Below, piece by piece: positions 19,206 through 28,092 of a stretch of 64,000 nt of DNA. Source of the stretch: Salipaludibacillus agaradhaerens (GTDB taxonomy: Bacteria; Bacillota; Bacilli; Bacillales; Salisediminibacteriaceae); NCBI RefSeq assembly GCF_002019735.1, contig NZ_KV917378.1, positions 739,869 through 803,868 on the forward strand, given 5' to 3'. The notes below the pieces were generated by a model. The model ran no database searches, was not told the DNA's origin, and saw only the letters and a list, made by a program, of their open reading frames with translations. A program made the translations under genes and the position numbers. Each line of letters opens with the position of its first letter. Positions within the stretch are counted from its first letter, which is position 1.

Positions 19206-19979
19206 TTATTTTACTTTTTTATAAAAAAAAGTATCTTCCGTTTCGAAACCATATCGCTGTGCTTGAAAGATTTGTTCCGTACTTCCAACAAATAAAACGC
19301 CGCCAGGTTTTAATGCGTCACTAAACTTAAAATATAAGTCATCTTTTGCTTGCTCGGTAAAGTATATCATGACGTTTCTACAAACAATTAAGTCAAATCC
19401 TTTTTCATAACTATCTGAAAGTAAATTATGCTGTTTAAATTTAATTGCCTTTTTCACTTTGTCCTTTACATGATAGCCAACCATCTCTTTTTCAAAATAG
19501 TGATCCAACATGTCTTGAGGCACTTCTTTGAGAGAACGTTCTGGATAGAACCCTTTTTTTGCCCGCGTCAAAATTGATTCATCTAGATCTGTTGCAAGAA
19601 GATCAATCTGATCATATTTTAAATACTTATGCAAAAGCATCATGAGAGAGTATGGCTCTTCTCCTGTAGAGCAAGCAGCACTCCATATTTTTAATTTCTT
19701 CTGACCTGCAAGCAGCCTGGGGAGTATTTTATTCTCCAGTACCTTCCACCTTTGAGGATTTCTAAAAAATTCTGACACATTAATCGTCATTCGTTGTAGA
19801 AATTCATCAAACAGGTCGTGTTGTTTCGAGAGTGCATCAAAATAGTCTGAAAAGGTCGTAAATCCACGTTTATCTCTTAAAGATGTTAATCTACGCTTCA
19901 TTTGTGCTTCCTTATATAAGGATAAATTGATCCCGGTTTTTTTATAAATCTGTTCTATAAACTTTTGATAATCGTCCAT
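19206..19979 (-). CDS. cheR: Chemotaxis protein methyltransferase CheR
   Basis: CheR methylates glutamates of chemoreceptors with S-adenosylmethionine. I place the start at the ATG at 19979 (257 residues, close to B. subtilis CheR) because GGAG lies 8 bases upstream; the frame opens at 19994. An N-terminal helical domain (to about residue 75) precedes the methyltransferase fold with [15 protein letters not shown] as the SAM site, and [13 protein letters not shown]. No other chemotaxis gene is in the window. Confidence 0.95.
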   Translation of the reverse strand: MDDYQKFIEQIYKKTGINLSLYKEAQMKRRLTSLRDKRGFTTFSDYFDALSKQHDLFDEFLQRMTINVSEFFRNPQRWKVLENKILPRLLAGQKKLKIWSAACSTGEEPYSLMMLLHKYLKYDQIDLLATDLDESILTRAKKGFYPERSLKEVPQDMLDHYFEKEMVGYHVKDKVKKAIKFKQHNLLSDSYEKGFDLIVCRNVMIYFTEQAKDDLYFKFSDALKPGGVLFVGSTEQIFQAQRYGFETEDTFFYKKVK

Positions 19980-20062
19980 CGTCTGTCTCCTCACTTAAAA
20001 TGTTTAGTGCTTACCTTACTTGTACCATAATTCGGACTTGAGCACTATATGTATAGTTAAAA

Positions 20063-20081
20063 AGCCACCTTTTAGGCAGCT
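20063..20081 (-). terminator. ndk terminator
   Basis: AGCTGCC and GGTGGCT form a 7-bp stem with two G-U pairs and a 5-base loop, followed on the minus strand by TTTTTAAC. It lies between ndk and cheR. Confidence 0.6.
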
Positions 20082-20167
20082 TTTATTCTCATTAAATTGG
20101 TCATTTCTATCATAAAAGTAAAATAGAGATGAGTATTTTAATATATATTGTTTGCAGTTTCTTTAAT

Positions 20168-20611
20168 CTATATCCATTTAGCTATTTCTTTTTCATATGA
20201 GACTAGTTCATCTTCAGTAAAATAGAGCTTTATTTCACGTTGAGCACTTTCTGGGGAGTCAGAACCATGAATAATATTTCTAGAAACATTAACCCCGAAA
20301 TCTCCTCTTATTGTGCCAGGTGATGAGTCTGTCGGATTTGTTTTTCCCATCATCTTCCGAGCTTCATTAATGATTCCTTCGCCTTGCCATACCATAGCAA
20401 AAACTGGACCAGAAGTAATAAACTCAACTAATGAATGAAAAAAAGCTTTCCCTTCATGTTCTTCGTAGTGACTTCTTGCTGTCTCTTCTGTTAGTTGAAT
20501 AAGCTTTGCCCCTACTAATGTATACCCTTTCAATTCGAATCGAGAGATAATTTCCCCAATTAAATTACGTTGAACACCATCTGGTTTTACCATTAGAAAT
20601 GTTTTATCCAT
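20168..20611 (-). CDS. ndk: Nucleoside diphosphate kinase
   Basis: Ndk moves the gamma phosphate from ATP to other nucleoside diphosphates. The 147-residue length is standard. The active-site histidine is in [12 protein letters not shown] (about residue 115), and [18 protein letters not shown] is the N-terminal signature. It stands between hepT and cheR as in B. subtilis, but terminator-like hairpins lie on both sides, so it is probably transcribed alone. Confidence 0.97.
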   Translation of the reverse strand: MDKTFLMVKPDGVQRNLIGEIISRFELKGYTLVGAKLIQLTEETARSHYEEHEGKAFFHSLVEFITSGPVFAMVWQGEGIINEARKMMGKTNPTDSSPGTIRGDFGVNVSRNIIHGSDSPESAQREIKLYFTEDELVSYEKEIAKWI

Positions 20612-20692
20612 AATTCCCCGACCTCCACTAATTGTTTTTCGATCATGTTAATCATAGCAAAAATTGAAAAAAGGTACAATTTGGTTATGAAA

Positions 20693-20720
20693 AAACAAGT
20701 CCTTTTAGTCAGACTTGTTT
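20693..20720 (-). terminator. hepT terminator
   Basis: AAACAAGTC pairs over 9 bases with GACTTGTTT across a 10-base loop and runs into TTTTTTC on the minus strand, six bases after hepT. Confidence 0.7.
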
Positions 20721-20725
20721 CCAAA

Positions 20726-21697
20726 TTAAAATTTCCTCTCACTGATATAGTCCGCTATTTGCTGTAAAGCAGCTTTTGCACGTAATTCGGGTAAAGGCTC
20801 CAGTGCTAACAGCGCTTTTTTTATGTACTTATCAGCTACCTTTTTTGCTTCTTGAATGGCTCCCGTCGCTTTAATATCCTCTATAGTCGCTTTCATATCG
20901 AACGGTATACGGCTCTCCATTTTTAGATAGGTGATAATTCTCTCATTCAATTCACTATTTTTCTCCATGGCGAGAAGAACTGGAAGCGTAACGTTCCCTT
21001 GAGCTAAGTCACTTCCAGCTGGCTTACCTAGCTCCTTTTCAGTCCCTACAAAGTCTAAAATATCATCCGTAATTTGAAAAGCCATGCCGACGTAATAGCC
21101 ATATTTTTTTAATTGTAATTGGTGGAGAGGTGAAGCGTCAGCAACAATAGCACCGAGTTGACAGCTCACAGATATAAGAAGAGCTGTTTTTCGTTTAATT
21201 CGACGAAAATATATTCGTAAGTTTTGTTGCCAATTATATTGGTCTCGAATTTGCTCAACCTCTCCTATGCACATTTCTACCATAGCTTCAGATAAATATT
21301 TATGAAGATCTGGCCGATTACTGAGTGTAGCTATCTCTATTGCTTTTGCAAACATATAATCACCCGTATACATGGCAGTACGGTTATCCCACTTTGATTT
21401 AATGGTTTTTTTACCTCTTCTTAACTCAGCATTATCGATGACATCATCATGAACGAGAGATGCCATATGAATAAGCTCTAAGGGCACTGCTACATGTTTT
21501 ACTTTTTCTATATTATAATCACCAAATTGTGCTGCAAGTAGTACAAATACCGGTCTAATCCGCTTACCTCCTGCTTTCAATAAATGTGAGGAAGCCTGCT
21601 GTAATACTTGGTGCTGTGCATCAATATTTTGCTCGATTTCTTTTTCAATTTTTATAATATCCGGCCTTAAATGCCAATATATCTCTGTTAATTTCAT
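20726..21697 (-). CDS. hepT: Heptaprenyl diphosphate synthase component II
   Basis: HepT is the catalytic subunit of the two-part enzyme that makes the C35 side chain of menaquinone-7. Both aspartate-rich motifs of trans-prenyltransferases are present: VHDDVIDNAELRRGK (first) and ITDDILDFVG (second), with GGKRIRPV near the N-terminus; 323 residues. Its partner HepS is encoded at 25004, separated by menG and three menaquinone genes. Start ATG follows AAGGTGG. Confidence 0.95.
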   Translation of the reverse strand: MKLTEIYWHLRPDIIKIEKEIEQNIDAQHQVLQQASSHLLKAGGKRIRPVFVLLAAQFGDYNIEKVKHVAVPLELIHMASLVHDDVIDNAELRRGKKTIKSKWDNRTAMYTGDYMFAKAIEIATLSNRPDLHKYLSEAMVEMCIGEVEQIRDQYNWQQNLRIYFRRIKRKTALLISVSCQLGAIVADASPLHQLQLKKYGYYVGMAFQITDDILDFVGTEKELGKPAGSDLAQGNVTLPVLLAMEKNSELNERIITYLKMESRIPFDMKATIEDIKATGAIQEAKKVADKYIKKALLALEPLPELRAKAALQQIADYISERKF

Positions 21698-21712
21698 AAA
21701 TTGTCCACCTTG

Positions 21713-22570
21713 CTAAACAGAATGAAAATTTTCTGTTGGATTCCATATCGACACTTTATTTACTTTTTTATTGAGAAGATTTAGTTCATAAGCTAAGTCA
21801 TAAAAATGATGTAAACCTTTTAAATGCGTTTCCGTTAATTCATAGTTCAACCCTGCAAAATAAGTTTGCCAAAATTCTTCTGTACCACCGAGTTGGAAAC
21901 GTATAGATGTAATCATGTCATTAAATCTGTTTTTACGGCATGCCTGCTTACTTTTTAAGAATTGTCGATGTACTTCTCTTAACAGTCCTTCATGCTTCTC
22001 CCATGCTTCTTTACGAATAGCAAATAACGCGAACGTCATGGGGAGCCCAGTAAATAGTTGCCACAAGTAACCTAAGTCATACTGATAGATAGCCTCTTGT
22101 TTAGAGAAAGAAGTAAGAATAGCATCATCTCCGATAAGAAGGCAAGCATCATGGTCGTTCATCATTAAGTCATAATTAGGGGCCATCGTCGTATATGACA
22201 CATTTAATTGATAGAATTTGTTTAATATAATTTTCAACAAATTGACAGAGGTCGCAGAGCTAGACGTTAGAGCGATTGACGCGCCATTTAGCTCTTTAAT
22301 AGGTTTCTTTGAGAACAAAAAAATAGAGCCAACTTGCTTCATTGCGGAAACAGATAAATCTGGAAGCACTTGATACTCTTCACTATGTTCTCCATAGGCA
22401 AAGGAAGAAATTCCTCCCACATGTACTTTTCCATCCGCCATATTTTGATTTAATTGTGAAGGAATAGCGGGGACAAATTCACATCCTGCATTTATTAATT
22501 TTTCTCTGTTTATATAATAAAACATCGGTAAAATATTTGTATAAGATATTTCTGCTATGACCAGACTCAT
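21713..22570 (-). CDS. mqnA: Chorismate dehydratase, futalosine pathway
   Basis: MqnA turns chorismate into 3-[(1-carboxyvinyl)oxy]benzoate, the first step of the futalosine route to menaquinone. The 285-residue protein has the periplasmic-binding-like fold of the MqnA/MqnD family: IAEISYTNILPMFYY at the start, a VPAIPSQLNQNMADGKVHVGGISSFAYG segment, LIGDDAILTS and a LWQLFTGLPMTFALFA stretch typical of MqnA. It overlaps ubiX by four bases and lies just before hepT, so it appears to belong to one menaquinone transcript. The other mqn genes are not in the window. Confidence 0.88.
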   Translation of the reverse strand: MSLVIAEISYTNILPMFYYINREKLINAGCEFVPAIPSQLNQNMADGKVHVGGISSFAYGEHSEEYQVLPDLSVSAMKQVGSIFLFSKKPIKELNGASIALTSSSATSVNLLKIILNKFYQLNVSYTTMAPNYDLMMNDHDACLLIGDDAILTSFSKQEAIYQYDLGYLWQLFTGLPMTFALFAIRKEAWEKHEGLLREVHRQFLKSKQACRKNRFNDMITSIRFQLGGTEEFWQTYFAGLNYELTETHLKGLHHFYDLAYELNLLNKKVNKVSIWNPTENFHSV

Positions 22571-23178
22571 CTGCTATCGTCTCCCCACCTTGTAAAGAGA
22601 TTATGATCCACTTCTACCTGATCTAACACTTTACCTACTACAAAATTAATAAGGTCATCCATTGTCTTAGGGTTATGATAGTAGCCTGGCATAGCTGGTA
22701 CGATCATACCGCCTAAGTCACTCACTCGCTTCATATTTTCAAGATGTATTGAACTAAGAGGCGATTCCCTCGGTACGATGATCAATTTACGTCGTTCTTT
22801 TAACATCACGTCTGCCGCCCGTTCAAGTAAATTACTTGAAATGCCATGAGAGATTTTAGCTAATGTCCCCATAGAGCATGGTACGATAATCATGGCATCG
22901 CTTTTCGCTGACCCGCTTGCAATCGGTGCTGAAAAGTCTTGTTGTGTATGATAATGAAAATGATCGCACTTTCCGAACAGTTCTTCAAGACATGCTTGCT
23001 CATCTGATGTATCAAGTCCCAATTCATAGTAAAGTACCTGCCATGCCGCACCTGTTAATAAAAAATGGACTGTGTGACCTTCTGCCAACAAGGCTTGCAC
23101 ACACCTCACCCCATAAATAGCACCACTAGCTCCAGTTATAGCCACAGTCACCTTTTTTTTATTGCTTATACCTTTCAT
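22567..23178 (-). CDS. ubiX: Flavin prenyltransferase, UbiX family
   Basis: UbiX-type enzymes make prenylated FMN, the cofactor of UbiD-type decarboxylases. In 203 residues the family signature is clear: VAITGASGAIYGVRCVQALL, then IVPCSMGTLAKISHGISSNLLERAADVMLKERRKLIIVPRESPLSSIHLENM. Because it overlaps both the UbiA-like gene and mqnA by four bases each, its cofactor most likely serves the decarboxylation step of the futalosine menaquinone pathway. The matching UbiD-type enzyme is not in the window. Confidence 0.9.
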   Translation of the reverse strand: MKGISNKKKVTVAITGASGAIYGVRCVQALLAEGHTVHFLLTGAAWQVLYYELGLDTSDEQACLEELFGKCDHFHYHTQQDFSAPIASGSAKSDAMIIVPCSMGTLAKISHGISSNLLERAADVMLKERRKLIIVPRESPLSSIHLENMKRVSDLGGMIVPAMPGYYHNPKTMDDLINFVVGKVLDQVEVDHNLFTRWGDDSR

Positions 23179-24035
23179 AAAAGTAAATCTCCTATCGTAA
23201 ATGCTAGCATGACCATACTAATAATGCCATTCATTGTAAAGAACGCTACGTTCACCTTAGACAAATCTTGAGGTGATACAAGAGAATGTTCATAGACCAT
23301 AATTGTACCCACAATCAAGATTCCTATTAAATATAGCCAACTAAGTGGTGTAATAAAAAATAATGACAGCATAGCTATAAAGCTTATAATGTGAAAACCT
23401 CTAGCAAACTTTAATGCTTTCGTAATACCAAAAAAGCTTGGGATAGAAAATAACTTTACATCTTTATCATAATCAGCATCTTGAGTGGCATAAATGACAT
23501 CAAAACCGGCTGTCCACAGAGCGACTGCAATAAAAAGCATCATAGCTTCCCACGTTAAAGTGCCAGTAGCCCCTACCCATCCTCCAAGCGGAGCAAGACC
23601 GATAGTAATACCGAGGAAAATATGACACAGCCAAGTAAATCGTTTCGTATATGAGTAGAACACGAGGAAAAAAACAGCTAGTGGAAGAAGATAAACGGCT
23701 AATAAGTTTAATTGAAAAGCCGATACAAATAGTAATGCAAATGAGCCAACAATAAACATGACCGTTTCTAATCTTGATAAAAGGCCAGCGGGAATCGCTC
23801 TATCTTTTGTCCTCGGATTTGCTTTATCAATTTTTGCATCAATTAATCTATTTAAAGACATAGCAGCACTTCTTGCCCCTACCATCGCCAATGTAATCCA
23901 AATCCAATCAGTTAATTCAGGCCACCTACCTTCGATTAATAAGCTGCCTAAAACAGCTCCGATGAAAGCAAATGGTAATGCAAATACAGTATGTTCAAAT
24001 TTAATCATTTCTAAAATTATTTTTAACTTTTTCAT
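23175..24035 (-). CDS. mqnP: UbiA-family prenyltransferase for menaquinone (MqnP-like)
   Basis: A 286-residue membrane protein with about eight hydrophobic segments and the two aspartate-rich loops of UbiA prenyltransferases: NRLIDAKIDKANPRTKDRAIPAG and YATQDADYDKDVKLFSIP. It should attach the heptaprenyl chain to the aromatic ring. Annotation pipelines would call it 4-hydroxybenzoate prenyltransferase, but the bacterium makes menaquinone, and the overlap with ubiX and mqnA makes a futalosine-pathway enzyme (MqnP) more likely. The substrate is inferred from context. Confidence 0.82.
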   Translation of the reverse strand: MKKLKIILEMIKFEHTVFALPFAFIGAVLGSLLIEGRWPELTDWIWITLAMVGARSAAMSLNRLIDAKIDKANPRTKDRAIPAGLLSRLETVMFIVGSFALLFVSAFQLNLLAVYLLPLAVFFLVFYSYTKRFTWLCHIFLGITIGLAPLGGWVGATGTLTWEAMMLFIAVALWTAGFDVIYATQDADYDKDVKLFSIPSFFGITKALKFARGFHIISFIAMLSLFFITPLSWLYLIGILIVGTIMVYEHSLVSPQDLSKVNVAFFTMNGIISMVMLAFTIGDLLL

Positions 24036-24299
24036 ACTAAAACCCCACTTTTAAGCCTTCAGTTACTTATTTGTAAAAAACTATTAATATCAATTTCAGT
24101 TATAAATGCTGTCATTCTGATCAGTAGCTGTCTATCCACCTAGAGACAGTTACGTGTGTGAGTACGCCTCGTTAAGTGAAAGATGAATCCCCTTATTACA
24201 GCAACCCTTAACTTAGAAACGTTTACACTTGTAAACTCGCAAAATATCGCAGTGAGTACGATGAAACCCACTGACATAATTACTGACTAAAATTCCCCC
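24036..24299. other. Gap between menG and the mqn genes
   Basis: No gene is visible in these 264 bases. CAGTGGGT and ACTCACTG (about 24251-24274) could form a hairpin, GTTTAC-AAGT-GTAAAC forms another, and a cre-like sequence is at 24214-24227. The stretch probably holds a promoter for the three mqn genes, but I cannot point to a convincing one. Confidence 0.45.
24214..24227 (-). promoter_or_regulatory. Possible CcpA (cre) site
   Basis: TGTAAACGTTTCTA on the minus strand agrees with 12 of 14 positions of the usual cre consensus for the catabolite regulator CcpA. It lies about 180 bases before the mqnP start. A 14-base match of this quality can occur by chance. Confidence 0.25.
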
Positions 24300-25001
24300 C
24301 TACTTAGTCGCAAAATGCGACGCCACCGCTCCTCCAGAATATGATTTATATTTAACAGATGTAAAACCAGCCTCATAAAAAAGTTGCTTCAACTCTTTTT
24401 TTCCAGGAAAATGACGACTGGATTCTTGCAACCAAGAATATTCTGCATAACTTTTCGCAAATATTTTTCCAAAAAGGGGCATCACATACGTGAAATAAAA
24501 CCAGTATGCTTGTTTAAATATCGGCATAGTCGGTTGCGACGTTTCTAAACATACAGCCAATCCACCTGGTTTAACAACACGATGCATTTCACGTAACACT
24601 TGTAAATAGTCGGGAACATTTCTTAAACCGAAACCGATGGTGACATAATCAAAATGATTATCTTCAAAAGGGAGTTCCATCGCATTTCCCCACTTTAACG
24701 TGACATTAGGAACATGATTCTTTCTAACTTTCTCCCGACCTACTGTAAGCATATTTTCACTGAAATCAACGCCTGTGACTTGGCCTTCTTCCCCCACCGC
24801 TTCGGCAAGAGTAATCGCCCAGTCAGCGGTTCCACAGCAAATATCGAGGGCTCTTGTCCCTTTTTCTACATTCATTTTTTTCATTGTATCTTTTCGCCAC
24901 GTGTTATGCTGTTTAAAACTAATAATACCATTCATTCTGTCATATTCTTTGGAAATGCTCTCAAATACATCGTGTACCCGTTCTTCTTTTGTTCTCCCCA
25001 T
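24300..25001 (-). CDS. menG: Demethylmenaquinone methyltransferase
   Basis: MenG (UbiE family) methylates demethylmenaquinone with S-adenosylmethionine, the last step of menaquinone synthesis. I place the start at the ATG at 25001, three bases after the hepS stop, with GGAGG upstream; this gives 233 residues, the same as B. subtilis. SAM-binding [12 protein letters not shown] and the family segments [28 protein letters not shown] are present. The step is shared by the classical and futalosine pathways. Confidence 0.95.
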   Translation of the reverse strand: MGRTKEERVHDVFESISKEYDRMNGIISFKQHNTWRKDTMKKMNVEKGTRALDICCGTADWAITLAEAVGEEGQVTGVDFSENMLTVGREKVRKNHVPNVTLKWGNAMELPFEDNHFDYVTIGFGLRNVPDYLQVLREMHRVVKPGGLAVCLETSQPTMPIFKQAYWFYFTYVMPLFGKIFAKSYAEYSWLQESSRHFPGKKELKQLFYEAGFTSVKYKSYSGGAVASHFATK

Positions 25002-25003
25002 AA

Positions 25004-25804
25004 CTAACCTTCCTCCACAACACAATGCTCTTCAATTTGAAACCTTTTAATCAACTCATACATTCTTGCTTTTACATAGCATGTCATGTCATTTTCTTCA
25101 CGTGCTTCTTCTTCAATTCCCTCACACGTCACATTAATTAAGTGAGTTAATTGCCTTAACACTTGCTTTTTACTGAAGGAATCAGTAAAATCACCAAAAA
25201 TTGATTCTTTGGAGCAGTGCCCACGTTCAATAATTGACGCCTTTTCCCTGCATAAAAGCTTTAATAAGAAAAACTCCTCAATGATTCGGGACCAGTGAGA
25301 CAAATGAAATAGGTGAGCAACATTTTTTAATAAAGAGGCTTGTATCACTTTTATGTCAGTTAAATTTAAATGCTCACTTCTATTCTCTGAGTGATACACT
25401 TTCATTTTTGACTCATTTATTTGTTGTATGGCTTTTGCTAGCACTCTAATCAAAGCTATATCTTCATTTTTAGATAGCACATTATAGTACAAGCTACTGT
25501 AAAAATCACCTGCTAAAACAGTGAGCTGATTTTTTGTTTTTAAAGATTCAGGTCCTAAGCCATGTATAACGACTCTTTCATGAGTATCCAGAGCAGCCTG
25601 TACAAACAAGGTCGTTAAGATACAATCATGTATGTATTTTTTAGAGTATTTTTTTTTCTGAAGAATAATCAACAGCATATTGGCTTGATCATGGTCAATC
25701 ACTGGATTCTCAATAAACTTATTTAAATAAGCGTGTTTAACACTTTTATAAAAACTATCAAACACAAGGTTTAATTCTTCGTTGTGGCCATCATATGCCG
25801 TCAT
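25004..25804 (-). CDS. hepS: Heptaprenyl diphosphate synthase component I
   Basis: HepS is the small, non-catalytic subunit that works with HepT in making heptaprenyl diphosphate. Sequences of this family diverge strongly; recognition rests on the 266-residue size, the [17 protein letters not shown] and [21 protein letters not shown] segments, and the position hepS-menG as in B. subtilis. Mostly helical, no membrane segments. The start follows GGGGGA. Confidence 0.88.
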   Translation of the reverse strand: MTAYDGHNEELNLVFDSFYKSVKHAYLNKFIENPVIDHDQANMLLIILQKKKYSKKYIHDCILTTLFVQAALDTHERVVIHGLGPESLKTKNQLTVLAGDFYSSLYYNVLSKNEDIALIRVLAKAIQQINESKMKVYHSENRSEHLNLTDIKVIQASLLKNVAHLFHLSHWSRIIEEFFLLKLLCREKASIIERGHCSKESIFGDFTDSFSKKQVLRQLTHLINVTCEGIEEEAREENDMTCYVKARMYELIKRFQIEEHCVVEEG

Positions 25805-26061
25805 CAGAAATCCCCCAGCATCAAAGTCTTATCCTAAATCGTCATCTAACCCCATCCACGTCTAGTATATCACAATTATTTCTCTCGAATAAACATTCCT
25901 TTAAGAAAAGTCCACCTGTCGTAACACTCTTGAAAGCGTGAGGAAAACATTAAAGCAGGAATTAATCACCCATTAATGAATCACTGTTTAAAAGAGGCTT
26001 TTAAAATTTAGAAAACTCGCCATATGGCGAGTTCTAAAGTGATGGCATTTTCCATGTAAAC
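25805..26061. other. Gap upstream of hepS
   Basis: No gene seen. The stretch should hold the hepS promoter and contains the mtrB terminator hairpin at 26014-26033. Confidence 0.45.
26014..26033 (-). terminator. Palindromic terminator downstream of mtrB
   Basis: AACTCGCC-ATAT-GGCGAGTT is a perfect 20-base palindrome, followed on the minus strand by TTCTAAATTTT. A nearly identical hairpin lies at 35958-35977. Confidence 0.55.
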
Positions 26062-26173
26062 TTTTATCACAGATAAGCGTCCGTAAAACTCCTGCCTCGA
26101 AATAGAGAGGAGAACGACGTCTATTAGGAGAGAGATAACGGACGCTCATGTCCTGATTGAAGGTTCGTCTTAT
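26062..26173 (+). repeat. Structured interspersed repeat, copy A (short form)
   Basis: One of five related elements. It begins TTTTATCACAGATAAGCG and ends near CTGATTGAAGGTTCG. GCGTCCGT (26077-26084) is perfectly complementary to ACGGACGC (26138-26145). It ends 13 bases from the mtrB stop codon. Confidence 0.75.
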
Positions 26174-26185
26174 GTGTCCCGACAG

Positions 26186-26404
26186 TTATTTTAGATTACT
26201 AATATCACCATGAGCTGTTTGAAGCGTCGCTTTACCTCTAATTTTAATTGCTGATGTATGTTCTGTAAATTGTGCAATCATCATTTCATCTTTGTCCAAT
26301 TTTTCTGAATGATGGAAACGTGTATCTGTTCCCCTGGTGAGTCCAATGACGTTAACACCATCTTCCTCAGCTTTAATGACAATATAGCCATTATTGTCTG
26401 TCAT
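26186..26404 (-). CDS. mtrB: TRAP, trp RNA-binding attenuation protein
   Basis: MtrB forms an 11-subunit ring that, with bound tryptophan, wraps G/UAG-rich RNA in the trp leader. I take the ATG at 26404 (72 residues) because GGGGGAGGAG lies just upstream; the frame opens at 26434. The sequence [20 protein letters not shown]...HHSEKLDK...[14 protein letters not shown] is nearly the same as B. subtilis TRAP. Lys35, Lys54 and Arg56 fit the RNA-contacting Lys-Lys-Arg set of the family. A matching triplet array lies upstream of trpE. Preceded by folE as in B. subtilis mtrA-mtrB. Confidence 0.97.
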   Translation of the reverse strand: MTDNNGYIVIKAEEDGVNVIGLTRGTDTRFHHSEKLDKDEMMIAQFTEHTSAIKIRGKATLQTAHGDISNLK

Positions 26405-26550
26405 AGGATCTCCTCCCCCCTTTTTTTTATTCACATAATAATAGTAAACTGCGACTAATTCCCCCGCATAAGTAATGTCTATAACAATCTCTTTTTACTA
26501 TTTCTACACTGAGGTAGTTCAGCGATCACCGCGCTCTAAAATCAAGGTAA

Positions 26551-27117
26551 TTATTCTTTGATTAAAGATAATACTTCTGCTCTCGCAGCATCATTACGCT
26601 CAAAGGCTCCTCTCACAGCAGAGGTAACGGTTTTAGAGCCAGGCTTTTTCACTCCTCGCATCGTCATGCACATGTGCTCAGCTTCCACTACGACAATCAC
26701 GCCTCTTGGTGTCAAAGTTTCCACGATGGCATCTGCAATTGTAGAGGTTATTCTTTCTTGTAGTTGCGGTCGTTTCGTGACGGCCTCTACAGCCCTTGCA
26801 AGCTTACTTAAACCCGTTACCTTGCCTCCTTTTGGGATATATCCTATATGGGCTTTACCGAAAAAAGGTACGAGGTGATGCTCACACATAGAATAAAAAG
26901 GAATGTCTTTCACTAAAACGAGCTCTTCATGGTCTTCACCAAAAACTGTTTTAAAGTGTTCCTTTGGATCTTGTGAGAGACCTTGGAACACTTCTTCATA
27001 CATTCGTGCGACACGTTTAGGTGTATCTATCAAACCTTCTCTAGAAGGATTTTCGCCAATTGCTTCCAATATCATTGTTATTGCTTCTTCAATTTTTGCA
27101 TGATCCACATTACTCAT
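26551..27117 (-). CDS. folE: GTP cyclohydrolase I
   Basis: FolE (MtrA) turns GTP into dihydroneopterin triphosphate, the start of folate synthesis. I take the ATG at 27117 (188 residues), since GGAGG lies before it and after the earlier ATG at 27135. The zinc ligands and active-site region are in [22 protein letters not shown] and [15 protein letters not shown]. It is co-directional with mtrB, with about 150 bases between the two genes, the pair being known as mtrAB in B. subtilis. Confidence 0.96.
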   Translation of the reverse strand: MSNVDHAKIEEAITMILEAIGENPSREGLIDTPKRVARMYEEVFQGLSQDPKEHFKTVFGEDHEELVLVKDIPFYSMCEHHLVPFFGKAHIGYIPKGGKVTGLSKLARAVEAVTKRPQLQERITSTIADAIVETLTPRGVIVVVEAEHMCMTMRGVKKPGSKTVTSAVRGAFERNDAARAEVLSLIKE

Positions 27118-27302
27118 AAGTAGGACAGCCTCCATTTCTATTTATAACTATTGGGTCGTAGAAATTTTAGCATAATTATTTATATAAAAACAAGAAAACG
27201 CTCCCGACCAACTAATAGAATCGTGAATAGTTAAAAACTGTAATCTTTATACTGAATAATAGTACGTAACATGTAAAATAATACGATACAGAAATGAAAA
27301 AA

Positions 27303-27328
27303 GCTCCCGCCAGTAAAACTGGTGGAGC
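27303..27328 (-). terminator. HU gene terminator
   Basis: GCTCCACCAG and CTGGCGGGAGC pair with one bulged base and are flanked by runs of T on either strand, so the hairpin could act in both directions. It ends the hbs transcript. Confidence 0.75.
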
Positions 27329-27355
27329 ATTTTTTTCATATAAGCCCTATATGTA

Positions 27356-27628
27356 CTATTTTACAGCATCTTTAAGGGCTTTACCTGGTTTAAATGCAGG
27401 CACGTTGCTTGCAGGGATTTCGATTTCTTCACCTGTTTGTGGGTTACGGCCTTTACGAGCCGCACGCTCACGTACTTCAAAATTACCAAATCCAATAAGT
27501 TGTACTTTCTCGGATTTTTGAAGTGAACCAGTGATGACTTCAAAAACTGCATCAACAGCACTTGTTGCATCTTTTTTAGAAAGATCCGTTTTTTCAGCAA
27601 CTGCATTGATAAGTTCTGTCTTATTCAT
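27356..27628 (-). CDS. hbs: HU family DNA-binding protein (HBsu)
   Basis: HU is a small dimeric nucleoid protein. From the ATG at 27628, which has GGAGGAGG upstream, the product has 90 residues, the usual length. It shows [13 protein letters not shown] at the start, the [27 protein letters not shown]-binding arm and the [14 protein letters not shown] end. The frame opens at 27637 but has no site there. It lies between folE and spoIVA as in B. subtilis, with its own promoter and terminator. Confidence 0.97.
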   Translation of the reverse strand: MNKTELINAVAEKTDLSKKDATSAVDAVFEVITGSLQKSEKVQLIGFGNFEVRERAARKGRNPQTGEEIEIPASNVPAFKPGKALKDAVK

Positions 27629-28060
27629 ACTATTCACCTCCTCCCAAACTTATAGTTGTGTTATTCCTTTTGTTGCACAATCATAAGCGTTTTATACGTC
27701 TACCCCAGTAATTCATGGGATAACAAGGCTTATGTTAAACGATAAAGCTTAATAATTCAACATTTTTTGCGTATTTCTTAGCATTTTTATTACTTTTTCA
27801 CCTAAAAGTCCAGTAAAAAGTAAATCTAATGACATTTTATGGATAAATATACCATCTTTTTTTTGTGTTGTTAGTTAGCAATAAAACCCAGTGTTTTGAC
27901 TTAACTTTCACACGTCATATTTAAAAATTGAAGGATAAATTTTTGTTAACGTCATTTTTAATGCTTAATAATATGAGACAATTTCATCATAAAATAGACC
28001 TATAAAATGACTCATGTAATGAATTTCTGAAAATTCTTACACATTCGAGTTGTACGTAAA
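27629..28060. other. Upstream region of the HU gene
   Basis: More than 400 AT-rich bases with no gene that I can support. The promoter at 27732-27760 is the only signal I see. Confidence 0.5.
27732..27760 (-). promoter_or_regulatory. Sigma-A-like promoter of the HU gene
   Basis: TTGAAT (27760-27755) and TAACAT (27737-27732) are separated by 17 bases, about 100 bases before the hbs start codon. Confidence 0.55.
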
Positions 28061-28092
28061 TAGAAAAATAACCCTCCAAAGAGAAGGGTTAT
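28061..28092 (-). terminator. spoIVA terminator
   Basis: ATAACCCT (28092-28085) pairs with AGGGTTAT (28075-28068) and runs into TTTTTC on the minus strand. The stem includes the spoIVA stop codon. Confidence 0.7.
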
